Source of the DNA: Microbulbifer pacificus
GTDB lineage: Bacteria > Pseudomonadota > Gammaproteobacteria > Pseudomonadales > Cellvibrionaceae
Assembly (NCBI RefSeq): GCF_033723955.1
Contig: NZ_CP137555.1
Span: forward strand, 1,578,501 to 1,642,500
Direction of reading: 5' to 3'
Length of the DNA stretch: 64,000 bases
The notes beneath the pieces were generated by a model. The model did not search any database and was not told where the DNA came from. It was given only the letters and a program-made list of their open reading frames with translations. Shown piece after piece: positions 26,356 to 35,490 of this stretch (the first letter of the stretch is position 1; each line of letters opens with the position of its first letter). The translations under genes and the position numbers were made by a program.

Positions 26356-27464
26356 ACGCCCACTCCAGCGCGGGCTCCGTCCGTGCGAATACGCTGCTGG
26401 CTGTCTGCATCAAACAGATACACGGCGGCGGGATCAAACGCGAGCTCCAGAACATCGCCGAGAGTGAATGCCCGCAAACCGGGGAGCCGCGCGATCACCG
26501 AGGACTTACCTGCGCGCAGATGCACCAGCATTTCCGCCCCCAGGCTCTCCACCAGCTCAATTTCGCCGCTGAGGCGCGGCCAGTTGGCAGGGGCGCTGGC
26601 GGCGTACACCAGTTTTTCCGGGCGCAGCCCAAGCAGCAGCTCCCGCTTCAGCCCCTGTAGCTGAGAGTGCGGCGCTCGCGGGTGATAGAAGGCAAGCAGG
26701 TCACACACCAACTGTGTGCCGTCATTCGTCACCGGCACCAGGTTCATCGGCGGCGAGCCCATAAAGCCGGCGACGAAGGTGTTATCCGGATCGTTATAGA
26801 GTTCCAGCGGTGTGCCCACCTGCATCAGCGCGCCGCGATTGAGAATGGCGATACGGGTGCCGAGAGTCATCGCTTCGACCTGATCGTGGGTGACGTACAC
26901 GGAGGTGGTCCCCAGCTGGCGGTGCAGGCGGTGGATCACACCGCGCATCTGTACCCGCAGCTCCGCGTCCAGATTGGACAAGGGCTCGTCAAACAGGAAC
27001 ACCTGCGGATCGCGCACCATGGCGCGCCCCAGCGCCACCCGCTGGCACTGGCCACCGGAAAGCTGGCCCGGCTTGCGCTCGAGCAGGTCGGCGAGGCCGA
27101 GGGTGTCCGCCGCGTCGCGCACCCGGCGCTCGATGCCCAGTTTGGGGAAATTCCGCACCCGCAGGCCGAAGGCCATGTTCTCGAACACGCTCATATGCGG
27201 ATAGAGGGCGTAATTCTGGAACACCATGGCGATGTCCCGGTCTTTGGGGGGCAAGTCATTGACCCGGTGCCCGCCAATCAGCAGTTCCCCGGAGGTGATG
27301 GACTCGAGCCCGGCAATCATGCGCAGTACGGTGGACTTACCGCAACCGGACGGCCCGACCAGCACCATAAATTCGCCATCGCCAATTTCCAGGTCCAGCC
27401 CCGGCACCGTGGCCGGGCCGTCGTCGTAGCGCTTGCTGACACCTCTGAATTCAATACTGGCCAC
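26349..27464 (-). CDS. Sugar ABC importer ATPase, MalK/UgpC-like
   Basis: 371 residues, cytoplasmic. Walker A GPSGCGKST, Q-loop near QNYALYPHM, signature LSGGQCQRVALGRAM, Walker B VFLFDEPLSNLD, and the switch His in VYVTHDQVEAMT. A C-terminal MalK-type regulatory (TOBE/OB) domain follows from about residue 240. Starts with GTG at 27464; the ribosome-binding site is weak (GAGAGAG 10 or more bases away), so the exact start is less certain. First gene of the importer operon, overlapping the fused binding-protein/permease gene by 7 bases. Confidence 0.92.
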   Translation of the reverse strand: MASIEFRGVSKRYDDGPATVPGLDLEIGDGEFMVLVGPSGCGKSTVLRMIAGLESITSGELLIGGHRVNDLPPKDRDIAMVFQNYALYPHMSVFENMAFGLRVRNFPKLGIERRVRDAADTLGLADLLERKPGQLSGGQCQRVALGRAMVRDPQVFLFDEPLSNLDAELRVQMRGVIHRLHRQLGTTSVYVTHDQVEAMTLGTRIAILNRGALMQVGTPLELYNDPDNTFVAGFMGSPPMNLVPVTNDGTQLVCDLLAFYHPRAPHSQLQGLKRELLLGLRPEKLVYAASAPANWPRLSGEIELVESLGAEMLVHLRAGKSSVIARLPGLRAFTLGDVLELAFDPAAVYLFDADSQQRIRTDGARAGVGVC

Positions 27465-27713
27465 GGGGGCGGGTCTCTCTCATCGTCGGATTCGCTCAGT
27501 TTTTATTATTGCTTTTGTTTTTGCAGGCCGGATTAGACCGGTACTGGATTGTGCCCGGATTGTCCTCCGGCCACCTCCCCCTCCCCGTACTGGAGGGAAA
27601 AAAACTTGCGCCCCAGAACAATAATTAATCACCGGCAGGAATGCAAAGCACCCACGCAGTAGCGGCGTTCCCGGCTATACGTTCTGCCGAAGCCAGCGGA
27701 TGCCGCCGCCAAT

Positions 27714-27755
27714 AACGCAAGACGCAAGACGCATGACGCAAGACGCAAGACGCAA
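27714..27755. repeat. Heptanucleotide tandem repeat (GACGCAA)n
   Basis: Six consecutive 7-bp units between the divergent ABC operon and aldehyde dehydrogenase gene: one with the first base changed, one ending in T instead of A, the others exact GACGCAA. Nothing else recognisable lies in the 477-base gap 27465-27941. Confidence 0.85.
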
Positions 27756-27941
27756 TATGTCAAAAGCCTGACCAGTTCGGTCAATTCCCGCTGCGGCGGA
27801 TGACGTATGCTGCCGCAGAGGGCTTGCCGTATGTCGAAATCCGTCCGCAAAAGTCCTGAGTGCGGCCGTATACTCCCGTACAATCGACCGTCATAGCAGA
27901 ACCATAACCACAACAGTCAAACAGCCAGTCGAGCCAGAAGC

Positions 27942-29387
27942 ATGACAGAAACCGCCGCCCCCATAGAGATTCAACAGTCCCCGGCCCTGAAGTCACTGCT
28001 GGACAAGCAGCGCCAGGCCTATCTCGCCAACCCCACGCCGAGCCGTGAACAAAGGGTCAACGACCTGCGGGCGCTGGCGCGAATGATCCGCGAGCATCAG
28101 GATGAACTGGTGCAGGCGGTGAGCAGCGATTACGGCAACCGCTCCCACCACGAAACCCTGTTCGCGGAGATTTTCCCGGCGCTCGACAGCATCAAGGACA
28201 CCATCAAGCGGCTGAAGAAGTGGATGAAACCCCAGCGGCGGCATATCGATTTCACCGCCTTCCCCACCTCCTCCACCAAGGTCATTCCGCAACCGCTGGG
28301 TGTGGTGGGCGTGATCGTGCCGTGGAACTTCCCCATCAACCTGTCCTTCGGACCACTGATCAATATCTTCGCCGCCGGCAACCGCGCCATGGTGAAAATG
28401 TCGGAAAATTCACGCAACCTCACTGCACTGCTGCAGCGCATCTGCGGCGATTATTTCCCAGAGGACAAGCTGGTATTCATTGAGGAAACCGGCGGTGTGG
28501 GCATCGAGTTTTCCACCCTCAAATTCGATCACCTGATCTTTACCGGTTCCGGCGCCACCGGCCGCAAGGTGATGGCTGCGGCCGCCGCCAACCTGACACC
28601 GGTCACCCTGGAGCTGGGTGGCAAGTCCCCGGCCATTGTCGGCCCGGATTTCGATATCGACAAAGCGGTCGAGCGCGTGCTGTTCTGGAAACTGTTCAAC
28701 GCCGGCCAGATCTGTACCACCGTGGACTACCTGCTGCTACCGGAAGACAAGGTGGACGCTTTTGTGGAAAAAGCCAAACAGGTATTCCACAAGCGCTACC
28801 CGGATATCCAGCACCCGGACTACACTTCGGTGATCGATGCCCGCTCCTTCCAGCGTATCTGGCAAACCCTGGATGACGCGGTGCAGAAAGGTGCAACCGC
28901 CATCGACCTTACCGAAGGCCAGGGCCAGCGCGACGACCCGCTGAAAAAATTCCCCGCGCACCTGCTGATCAACGTCAGCGAAGAAATGGATGTGATGAAG
29001 CGGGAAATTTTCGGTCCGTTGCTGCCGATCAAGACCTACAAAAACCGCGAGGAAGTGGCGGCCTACATCAACAAGGGCGACCGTCCGCTGGCGATCTATC
29101 CGTTTACCAATGACAAAGGCCTGCGCGATTACTACATCGACAACGTCATGTCCGGCGGGGTCAGCGTGAACAACGCGGTGCTGCACGTGGGCCAGCACGA
29201 TATTCCTTTCGGTGGCGTGGGCGAAAGCGGCATGGGCCACTACCACGGCTACGAAGGATTTGTGACTTTCTCCAAAATGCGCCCAGTGTTTTACCAGGGC
29301 CCGCTGGACCCGCTGAAACTGTTGATGCCGCCCTATGGGAAGCTGGCGGACAAGATGATGAAGCTGATGCTCCGCCTGACCAAATAA
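27942..29387 (+). CDS. Aldehyde dehydrogenase, coniferyl-aldehyde-dehydrogenase type
   Basis: 481 residues. NAD(P)-dependent oxidation of an aldehyde to the acid, in the class 3 / coniferyl aldehyde dehydrogenase branch judged by length and PWNFPINLSFGPLINIFAAGN. Catalytic Cys258 lies in FNAGQICTTVDYLLLP and the general base Glu224 in TLELGGKSP. The glycine motif of the cofactor site is FTGSGATGRKVM. The C-terminus is basic and hydrophobic (LMPPYGKLADKMMKLMLRL), as in class 3 enzymes that associate with membranes. Stands alone and is convergent with the peptidase gene. Physiological aldehyde unknown. Confidence 0.9.
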   Translation: MTETAAPIEIQQSPALKSLLDKQRQAYLANPTPSREQRVNDLRALARMIREHQDELVQAVSSDYGNRSHHETLFAEIFPALDSIKDTIKRLKKWMKPQRRHIDFTAFPTSSTKVIPQPLGVVGVIVPWNFPINLSFGPLINIFAAGNRAMVKMSENSRNLTALLQRICGDYFPEDKLVFIEETGGVGIEFSTLKFDHLIFTGSGATGRKVMAAAAANLTPVTLELGGKSPAIVGPDFDIDKAVERVLFWKLFNAGQICTTVDYLLLPEDKVDAFVEKAKQVFHKRYPDIQHPDYTSVIDARSFQRIWQTLDDAVQKGATAIDLTEGQGQRDDPLKKFPAHLLINVSEEMDVMKREIFGPLLPIKTYKNREEVAAYINKGDRPLAIYPFTNDKGLRDYYIDNVMSGGVSVNNAVLHVGQHDIPFGGVGESGMGHYHGYEGFVTFSKMRPVFYQGPLDPLKLLMPPYGKLADKMMKLMLRLTK

Positions 29388-29460
29388 TTGGCCAAGCTAT
29401 TCGCAAAAAATAAAAATGCGAAACAGGCAACAAATATACTACTCAACAAATGAAACTCAA

Positions 29461-29493
29461 GGATGCGCTGTGCCAATTTGGCGCAGCGCATCC
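29461..29493. terminator. Large palindrome between convergent genes
   Basis: GGATGCGCTG pairs with CAGCGCATCC over 10 bp, extended inward by a T-G pair and GCCAA / TTGGC, so the whole 33 bases are nearly self-complementary. No U-tract on either side. Position between the convergent aldehyde dehydrogenase and peptidase genes suggests a bidirectional terminator; a protein-binding palindrome is possible. Confidence 0.5.
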
Positions 29494-29536
29494 AAATATA
29501 ACAACGCACACTATAGTACGTCGTTATACCGCAGGA

Positions 29537-31489
29537 TTATTGAAGGTTTTTATTCAGAAAGCTAATTACCGCCCCCATTGCAGCCTTTCGATTGCTGGAC
29601 TCGTTAAAATGATGGGTACCAGTATCGAGAACCATAAGGTTCACATCCTTCCCTTCACTTTCCAAAGCCTTGGCCATCATTTTCGACTGCCCAACATCTA
29701 CCCTACTGTCGAAAAGTCCATGAATGAGCAAAACCGGGGAAGAATATTGTTTAGCAAAGTTTACTGGTGAATTTGCCTTTACATCGTCCATCTCTTCTGC
29801 CGAATGGATATCGGCAATCTGCTGTTTATGGTAACGACGTAAACCGTTAAAACTCATCAAAGTCGGGATATCACTAACCCCGGCAAGACTCACGATACAG
29901 TCGAAGGCATCAGGAGTTTTAAAGCCAGCCGTGAGCGCGACGTAACCGCCATAACTGGCACCAACGACACACGATTTTCGAGTATTCGCAAGTTTGTTGC
30001 GCTCGACCCATTTAACCGCATCAACAACATCTTGCTGCATTGCCTTACCCCACTGCTTGTAGCCAGCAGTGAGATATTCAGCTCCAAAACCGGAAGATCC
30101 CCTAAAATTTACCTGTAATACTGCGTAACCACCATTCGCAAACATCTGTACCCAGGGATCAAAATACTGGGTATCCCTGGCATGAGGCCCTCCATGAGGA
30201 AACACTACCAGTGGTGCATCAGAAACACCTTCCGGGCGGGTAAGATAGCCATTCAACTGCATGCCGTCAGAAGCTTCAAAACTGAACGGCTCGACCCTTG
30301 CCAAACTCTGCGTCTCCAGTTTCGGGAACTGACTGAACCAAAAATCCAACTTCTTGGCCTTGCGATCAAACAAGTAGTATTTCCCTGGAGAATTATCAGA
30401 CACCACATAAACTACCATCCGATCGCCAGCCTCATCGCGACTCACCACATGCGACTTCAGGCCTTGCTTCTGGAACAACAGTATCAATTGCTGCGAAATA
30501 CTGATTTCGTCTCTATTTATATATTGATGTTCGACGAAGTTACCTACATAACTGAACCCGATGAACTCCTGTCGACCTTCCGTTCGCCAGAATAGTGGGC
30601 TATCTACATCAAGGTTATCCGGGGCCTCTCCGACCAAATCAGTGAACGCCGCTTTTTCAAGGTCATAGCGCCAGATAGCATCTTTACCAAGCTCACGGTT
30701 ACTGACGACTAGTAGAGAGTGATTGTTCTCTTCATAAAGAAATGGGTAAAAACTAGCTTCCTTATAGGCGTCAAAACTCGCAACGCGCTCCCACTCTTCG
30801 CTGTTGTTTTTACGGAAGTAAACGTGCTGAACTGTTGATTCTCTTTTTGTATCCCGACCAAGAGCAAAACGTACCTCACCCTTGCGATCTACGCCCCAGC
30901 TGGTTATCTGCAATTTATTCGGCAAATATTTTTTATACTTCCCATTTTTGACGTTTACCTTAAATACAGATGAGTAGTAATCATCACGAGGATCAGCAAC
31001 TTCAACAAGGATGTGATCGTCGTCCTCCGGTAACAAGCTGACCACTGAAGGATTCAAACGCGCTAATTCTAGATCATCTTTCGGAAAACCTCTTTTCTTC
31101 AAATCAACTGTGGATTTCCCATCAATCGAAACAGAATAGAGCGACGTCAAACGCACTCTGAATTTTCGATCACCAAGTTCGAGCTGCTGAGGTTGCGTGA
31201 CAGTAACAAGCACCCGCTCGTTATTCAGCCAATCCGCCGATTCAATTCGATACTTACCTTCCTCTAGGCCAACGATATAATTGACGCTCTTGCTACCAAA
31301 TGGCGCTGTTGCAACCAGGGTCTTACCACCCGAATTAACCACCGCCAACAGATGCCCTCCATCGGGAGAAACTGAAACCTCGCTAACCAGTGGAAGATCG
31401 CTAAAATCACCTGAATCTATAGCGTAAAGAGTCGAAGACCACATTAAATTCGCAGCACAGCAAATCGCTGCAACAATAAGCTGCTTCAT
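29537..31489 (-). CDS. Secreted S9-family prolyl-oligopeptidase-like peptidase
   Basis: 650 residues. Signal peptide of about 23 residues (MKQLIVAAICCAANLMWSST). An N-terminal beta-propeller region spans to about residue 400, followed by an alpha/beta-hydrolase peptidase domain. The catalytic triad can be placed: Ser512 in VGASYGGYVAL, Asp594 in HGLFDSRVD, and His626 or His627 in TGTHHFNES. This is the acyl-aminoacyl-peptidase / dipeptidyl-peptidase IV group. The ATG at 31489 is preferred because AAAGGGG lies just upstream and the signal peptide begins there; the longer frame adds 71 non-conserved residues. The gene is more AT-rich than its neighbours. Confidence 0.88.
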   Translation of the reverse strand: MKQLIVAAICCAANLMWSSTLYAIDSGDFSDLPLVSEVSVSPDGGHLLAVVNSGGKTLVATAPFGSKSVNYIVGLEEGKYRIESADWLNNERVLVTVTQPQQLELGDRKFRVRLTSLYSVSIDGKSTVDLKKRGFPKDDLELARLNPSVVSLLPEDDDHILVEVADPRDDYYSSVFKVNVKNGKYKKYLPNKLQITSWGVDRKGEVRFALGRDTKRESTVQHVYFRKNNSEEWERVASFDAYKEASFYPFLYEENNHSLLVVSNRELGKDAIWRYDLEKAAFTDLVGEAPDNLDVDSPLFWRTEGRQEFIGFSYVGNFVEHQYINRDEISISQQLILLFQKQGLKSHVVSRDEAGDRMVVYVVSDNSPGKYYLFDRKAKKLDFWFSQFPKLETQSLARVEPFSFEASDGMQLNGYLTRPEGVSDAPLVVFPHGGPHARDTQYFDPWVQMFANGGYAVLQVNFRGSSGFGAEYLTAGYKQWGKAMQQDVVDAVKWVERNKLANTRKSCVVGASYGGYVALTAGFKTPDAFDCIVSLAGVSDIPTLMSFNGLRRYHKQQIADIHSAEEMDDVKANSPVNFAKQYSSPVLLIHGLFDSRVDVGQSKMMAKALESEGKDVNLMVLDTGTHHFNESSNRKAAMGAVISFLNKNLQ

Positions 31490-31749
31490 GTTTACCCCTT
31501 TCTTAATTTTTGTATGCTTATATTCGGCCCGAAGGTAGGCGCGACCTACTTTATAGATTCCATTCGACCAATTCACTAAGCCATACAGTTTATTTTTATA
31601 TCGACCAACTTTTTGAGTGACACCAGCCGACAAACTAACGTTTTGACAGCTTAGACAGCAATAGGGTTTGGACTTTAGCGAATGAAGGTATATTTTTGAC
31701 AATTATTAATACCAACACTCTTTAAAAAATTTACCCTTAAGGATGCACA

Positions 31750-32373
31750 CTACCACTCCACGCCCTTGCGTGCGGAAATACCATTTTCAAACGCGTGCTT
31801 GTGTGACTTCATTTCTGTCACCGTATCTGCAACATCCACAAGATACTGCTTGGCGCCGCGACCGGTGATGATCACACTCTGTTCCGGCGGACGATTTTCA
31901 ATTGCCTCCAGTACTTCCGCTTTATCCAGCCATTTGTAATTGAGCGCATAGGTCAGCTCATCCATCACCACCAGATATACCGACTTGTCGGCGAGTGCAG
32001 ATTTGAGTTTTACCCACAGCGCTAGTGCCGCCGCTTTGTCAGCCTCAAAGTCCTGGGTCTCCCAGGTAAAATCGGTGCCCATTTCAAACCACTGCAGCGG
32101 GTATTTATCCGGGTCCAATTGAGTCAGCAGGTTTTTCTCCCCGCACTCCCATACACCCTTGATAAATTGCCCTACCACCACCGTGTAGCCGTAGCCGAGT
32201 GCACGCGTGACGGTGCCTACGGCCGCCGTGGTTTTTCCTTTGCCGTCACCGGTATACACAATGACGATACCGCGCTCTTCCAGCGCCCTGGACACACCGG
32301 CATCGACAATCTCCTTGCGCGCCTGCATGCGTTTTTTATGGCGTTGCTGTTTATTGTTGTCGGACTCGGTCAT
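31750..32373 (-). CDS. cobO: Cob(I)alamin adenosyltransferase (CobA/CobO/BtuR type)
   Basis: 207 residues. Transfers adenosine from ATP to cob(I)alamin to make coenzyme B12. P-loop variant YTGDGKGKTTAAVGT at residues 40-54, then VVGQFIKGVWECGE and DELTYALNYKWL, all family signatures. The last gene of the B12 cluster and downstream of btuB on the same strand, but after a hairpin. Together with btuB-F it indicates scavenging of cobalamin or cobinamide and conversion to the active cofactor. Confidence 0.95.
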   Translation of the reverse strand: MTESDNNKQQRHKKRMQARKEIVDAGVSRALEERGIVIVYTGDGKGKTTAAVGTVTRALGYGYTVVVGQFIKGVWECGEKNLLTQLDPDKYPLQWFEMGTDFTWETQDFEADKAAALALWVKLKSALADKSVYLVVMDELTYALNYKWLDKAEVLEAIENRPPEQSVIITGRGAKQYLVDVADTVTEMKSHKHAFENGISARKGVEW

Positions 32374-32453
32374 ATCAATGCGCTTAAGGTTGAATTGCGG
32401 GAAAGCATAACAGGAATCAAAGTGTGCGCCTGCGAGCGCGCTGACAGGGAGGG

Positions 32454-32481
32454 AAAACGAATAGCGGGCCTTGCGGCCCGC
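32454..32481 (-). terminator. Hairpin between btuB and cobO
   Basis: GCGGGCC / GGCCCGC, 7 bp with loop TTGC (32464-32481). On the minus strand it is followed by TATTCGTTTTCCC, a modest T-rich tail. Probably a partial terminator after btuB. Confidence 0.6.
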
Positions 32482-32509
32482 GTCATCGTAACGAAGTTAT
32501 AGTCCCCGA

Positions 32510-34384
32510 TCAGTTCAGGCTGAACTGCACACCGGCATACACCGCGGCACCGGCGGTATTGAAACCGGCCACTTCGCGATAGTCCTCGTTTAGCAGGTTT
32601 TCACCGCGCAGGGTGAGCGCCAGGCGCTCGCTGAAATGGTAAGAGGCATTCAGGTCCACACGGTTGTAGGCATCCTGTGCCAGCGGTAGGCCACCCCAGG
32701 TGGGGTTGGGGCTCAGGCGGTCATCGGCACGGCGCAGATTTGCCGCCAGGATCAGGCGCTCGCCCAGCAGGATATAGCTGGCGCCCAGGTTGTACACCGT
32801 CTCCGCCACATTCAGGCGCTGATTCCCCTCGCTATCGCGGCTGTCGAGCCAGGTACCGTTGGCATACCAGCGACCCGCCTCACCCAGGTTGCCAGAGAGG
32901 GACAGTTCAAAACCGTCCGAGTCGCTCTCGCCGTCGTCCTGGGCATAGGCGCCCCAACCGGAACCGAGACCGTCTACATAGACGATGGCATCGGTCACCG
33001 TCTGCCGGAAGGCCACCAGTTCGAGCTGCAGCAGATCGGCATAGTTGTACTCCACTCCCAGCTCATAGCCGCGGCTGGTCTCGGGGCCCACCGGCGCGAC
33101 ATCACCCACCAGATTGGTGGACACCTCGTAGGGACTCGGCGCACGGAAGCCGGTGCTGGCGCTGGCGCGGTACTTGATCTGCTGGTTGTCACCGATCAGT
33201 TGCGGCACCGCTGCGGATGCGCGCCAGCTGTTGTGGGTGTCACCACTGAGGTCGTCACCGTCGAAGCGGTCGTGGCGGAAGCCCAGGTTGTAGTACACCT
33301 TGCCGGCGACATCGCCGCGCCACTCACCGTACACACCGAGCAACTCTAGGGACTGGCCGCTGCCGTAGGCGGTGTAATCCTGCTGATCCAGGTCCGCGCC
33401 CCAGGACACTGCGCCGGCGGCAAGCTTCAGGTTGCCGAAGTAATTCAGTTCGTCGATGCTGCCTTCCACCGCATAGCTGCTCGCGCCTTCGGCAAGGCTG
33501 TCGCGCTCCAGCGTTTGCGTGGAAACGGCGAGGCGGTTGGCCACACTGCCGAGTTTCACATCGCCGGCCAACTGGTAGCTGGTCTGGGTGTACTGGTCTT
33601 CACAGTCGTTGCTGGGATTCCAGCCGGCATAACAGCTGTCAAACCCGGTCTCGGCGTCCACTTGGCGCACCTGCCCTTCCAGCGAAAAGTTTTCACTGAA
33701 GGCGTATCCCAGTTTTGCGCTGGCGGTCTGGTTGTCGTAACCGTCGCGCTCGCCACTGGTGTCGTCCTGTCGCGCGTTGAATCCATCGCTTTTTAACTGA
33801 CTCAGGTTCAGAGCGTAATTCCAACTGCCCTGCTCGCCACGCACTGCGGCCTGGGCTCGATGTGTGCCGTATCGACCGGATTCCCCGCTCAATTGCAGTT
33901 CCAGCGGCTGGCGCGCGCGCTTGGTAATGATATTGATCACACCGCCGGCACCGGCGCCGTACATCATGCCCTGGGGGCCGCGCAGGATTTCGATGCGCTC
34001 CACGTCGCTGGCCAGCAGATGCTGGAACTGGGAGGTGACCTGGGTATTGGTCGGGTCGGCGACATTGACGCCGTCCACCAGCACCAGGGTGCGATAGCCG
34101 GCTTCACCGCGCACATAGATGTTGCTGACTTTGCCGAGGCCGCCGTTGTTGGCCGCGGAAATACCCGGCAGGGTTTTGATCACGTCCATCAATGTGCTGT
34201 AACCGAGCTTTTCGATATCCGCGGCGGTGAGCACGGATACAGAAACGGCGGTGTGTGCTTTCGGCACTTCCACGCGGCTGGCGGTTACAGTGATCTGTTC
34301 CAGATTCTGGCCAGCGGCGGTGGTATCAGCGGTCGCAGTGTGAGCGGCCAGCAGCAGGGCGCTGGCGAGCAGATTTTTTTTCAT
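32510..34384 (-). CDS. btuB: Vitamin B12 TonB-dependent receptor BtuB
   Basis: 624 residues, matching the compact BtuB size (E. coli about 614). Signal peptide ends TATA at about residue 23. The TonB box region is LEQITVTASRVE, and the plug has VYVRG-like IYVRGEAGYRTLVLVDGVNV and ILRGPQGMMYGAGAGGVINIITK. The barrel ends AGVQFSLN with the C-terminal aromatic rule nearly kept. The ATG at 34384 has GGGGA close upstream; the longer frame would need TTG. Immediately preceded by a cobalamin riboswitch, which makes the substrate assignment strong. Outer-membrane step of cobalamin uptake. Confidence 0.95.
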   Translation of the reverse strand: MKKNLLASALLLAAHTATADTTAAGQNLEQITVTASRVEVPKAHTAVSVSVLTAADIEKLGYSTLMDVIKTLPGISAANNGGLGKVSNIYVRGEAGYRTLVLVDGVNVADPTNTQVTSQFQHLLASDVERIEILRGPQGMMYGAGAGGVINIITKRARQPLELQLSGESGRYGTHRAQAAVRGEQGSWNYALNLSQLKSDGFNARQDDTSGERDGYDNQTASAKLGYAFSENFSLEGQVRQVDAETGFDSCYAGWNPSNDCEDQYTQTSYQLAGDVKLGSVANRLAVSTQTLERDSLAEGASSYAVEGSIDELNYFGNLKLAAGAVSWGADLDQQDYTAYGSGQSLELLGVYGEWRGDVAGKVYYNLGFRHDRFDGDDLSGDTHNSWRASAAVPQLIGDNQQIKYRASASTGFRAPSPYEVSTNLVGDVAPVGPETSRGYELGVEYNYADLLQLELVAFRQTVTDAIVYVDGLGSGWGAYAQDDGESDSDGFELSLSGNLGEAGRWYANGTWLDSRDSEGNQRLNVAETVYNLGASYILLGERLILAANLRRADDRLSPNPTWGGLPLAQDAYNRVDLNASYHFSERLALTLRGENLLNEDYREVAGFNTAGAAVYAGVQFSLN

Positions 34385-34509
34385 GAAGTTCCCCAATCAG
34401 AAAAAAGGTCGATTGAGGGAGGGGAATACAAGGGCGAGAAATAAGACCGGTGGGCACCCATCACAAGTACCGCGCCGCAAGCAAGCCCAGACAAAGCCCT
34501 CCGCTTTAT

Positions 34510-34705
34510 CGTTCAAGGTTCACTCGAGGCCGGTATCGGGCTTATCGTGTTTTCAACTTTTTAAAAAGTCGTGAAAAACGAATCACCGTTGCGGGGGCAG
34601 CGTCGGAATTGGTCTGCTGTGTTACACAGGCGGACACCGACTTCCCGTTTACCCCAACCAAGGCCGCCGCTTGTGGCGGATTGACCTGTTGGGCACCAAG
34701 AGTGC
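34510..34705 (-). promoter_or_regulatory. Cobalamin riboswitch
   Basis: Read on the minus strand, the conserved elements appear in order: GGTGCCC near the 5' end (about 34699), TAAACGGGAAGTCGGTG, then GACGCTGCCCCCGCAACGGTGA (B12-specific core, about 34575-34600) and AAGCCCGATACCGGCC near the 3' end (34523-34543). Spacing and order match the AdoCbl riboswitch class. It lies about 125 bases before the btuB start and would repress btuB (and cobO by read-through) when cobalamin is plentiful. Confidence 0.93.
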
Positions 34706-34710
34706 GGGGA

Positions 34711-35490
34711 TTATATCAGATCGCCGGCGATAAACTCCGGGCGCCCATCGCGCCAGCGGAATTCACTGTCGATGCAGTACACGGCGCCGACCTGTTCCGG
34801 TGTCAGTACCGCCTGCGGCGTGCCATCGGCGCGAAGTTTTCCATCCTGCAGCAGCAGAATGCGGTCGCAGTAGCGCGCCGCCAGCGGCAGGTCGTGCAGG
34901 GCGAGGATGACCGTCTTGCCGCGCTCCGCCTGTTTGCGAAAGGTCTGCATCAGCTGCAGCTGGTGGCGGATATCCAGCGCCGCGCCCGGTTCGTCGGCAA
35001 TCAATAATGGTGCATCTCCCACCAGCAGGCGCGCCAGCTGCACCCGGCGCAGCTCGCCACCGGAGAGCTGGGTTACCGGGCGGCGGGCGAGCGCATTCGC
35101 ATCCACCTCGGCCAGTGCGCGAGCCACGCGCGCGCGTTTGCGCGCGCGATCGATGCTCCGCCCCCAGGGCAACAACCCCAGGGCCACCAGATCCTCCGCC
35201 GCCATGGCCCAGGCCGGGGATTCCTGTTGCGGCAGAAAGGCACAGGTCTGTGCCCGCTCGGCGGCGCCAATACGATTCAGCGGGCGCTCCGCAAACAGCA
35301 GATCGCCACCGCCAGCGAGTACTCCGGCAAGGCACGCCAGCAGACTGCTCTTGCCTGCGCCATTGGGACCGATTACCGCGGTAAGGGTGCCGGGTCGGAA
35401 TTCGCAGTGAATATCCTGCAGCACCTGGCGATCGCCGCGGGTCAGGGAAAGGTTGCGACAGTGCACCGTCAACGAAGTCTGTTCAATCAC
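34711..35490 (-). CDS. btuD: Cobalamin ABC importer ATPase BtuD
   Basis: 259 residues. Walker A GPNGAGKSS, signature LSGGELRRVQLARLL, Walker B PLLIADEPGAALD and switch His in ALHDLPLAARYC, the FecE/BtuD iron-B12 type. The start is GTG at 35490: it overlaps the btuC stop (GTGA) and has GGGAGG upstream. The longer frame reading into btuC is a shadow. Cytoplasmic engine of the BtuFCD importer. The stop codon is only 6 bases from the riboswitch. Confidence 0.92.
   Translation of the reverse strand: MIEQTSLTVHCRNLSLTRGDRQVLQDIHCEFRPGTLTAVIGPNGAGKSSLLACLAGVLAGGGDLLFAERPLNRIGAAERAQTCAFLPQQESPAWAMAAEDLVALGLLPWGRSIDRARKRARVARALAEVDANALARRPVTQLSGGELRRVQLARLLVGDAPLLIADEPGAALDIRHQLQLMQTFRKQAERGKTVILALHDLPLAARYCDRILLLQDGKLRADGTPQAVLTPEQVGAVYCIDSEFRWRDGRPEFIAGDLI

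Noticed and set aside
27714-27755. CRISPR array
   Set aside because: Units are only 7 bp with no spacers and no cas genes nearby; it is a simple tandem repeat.
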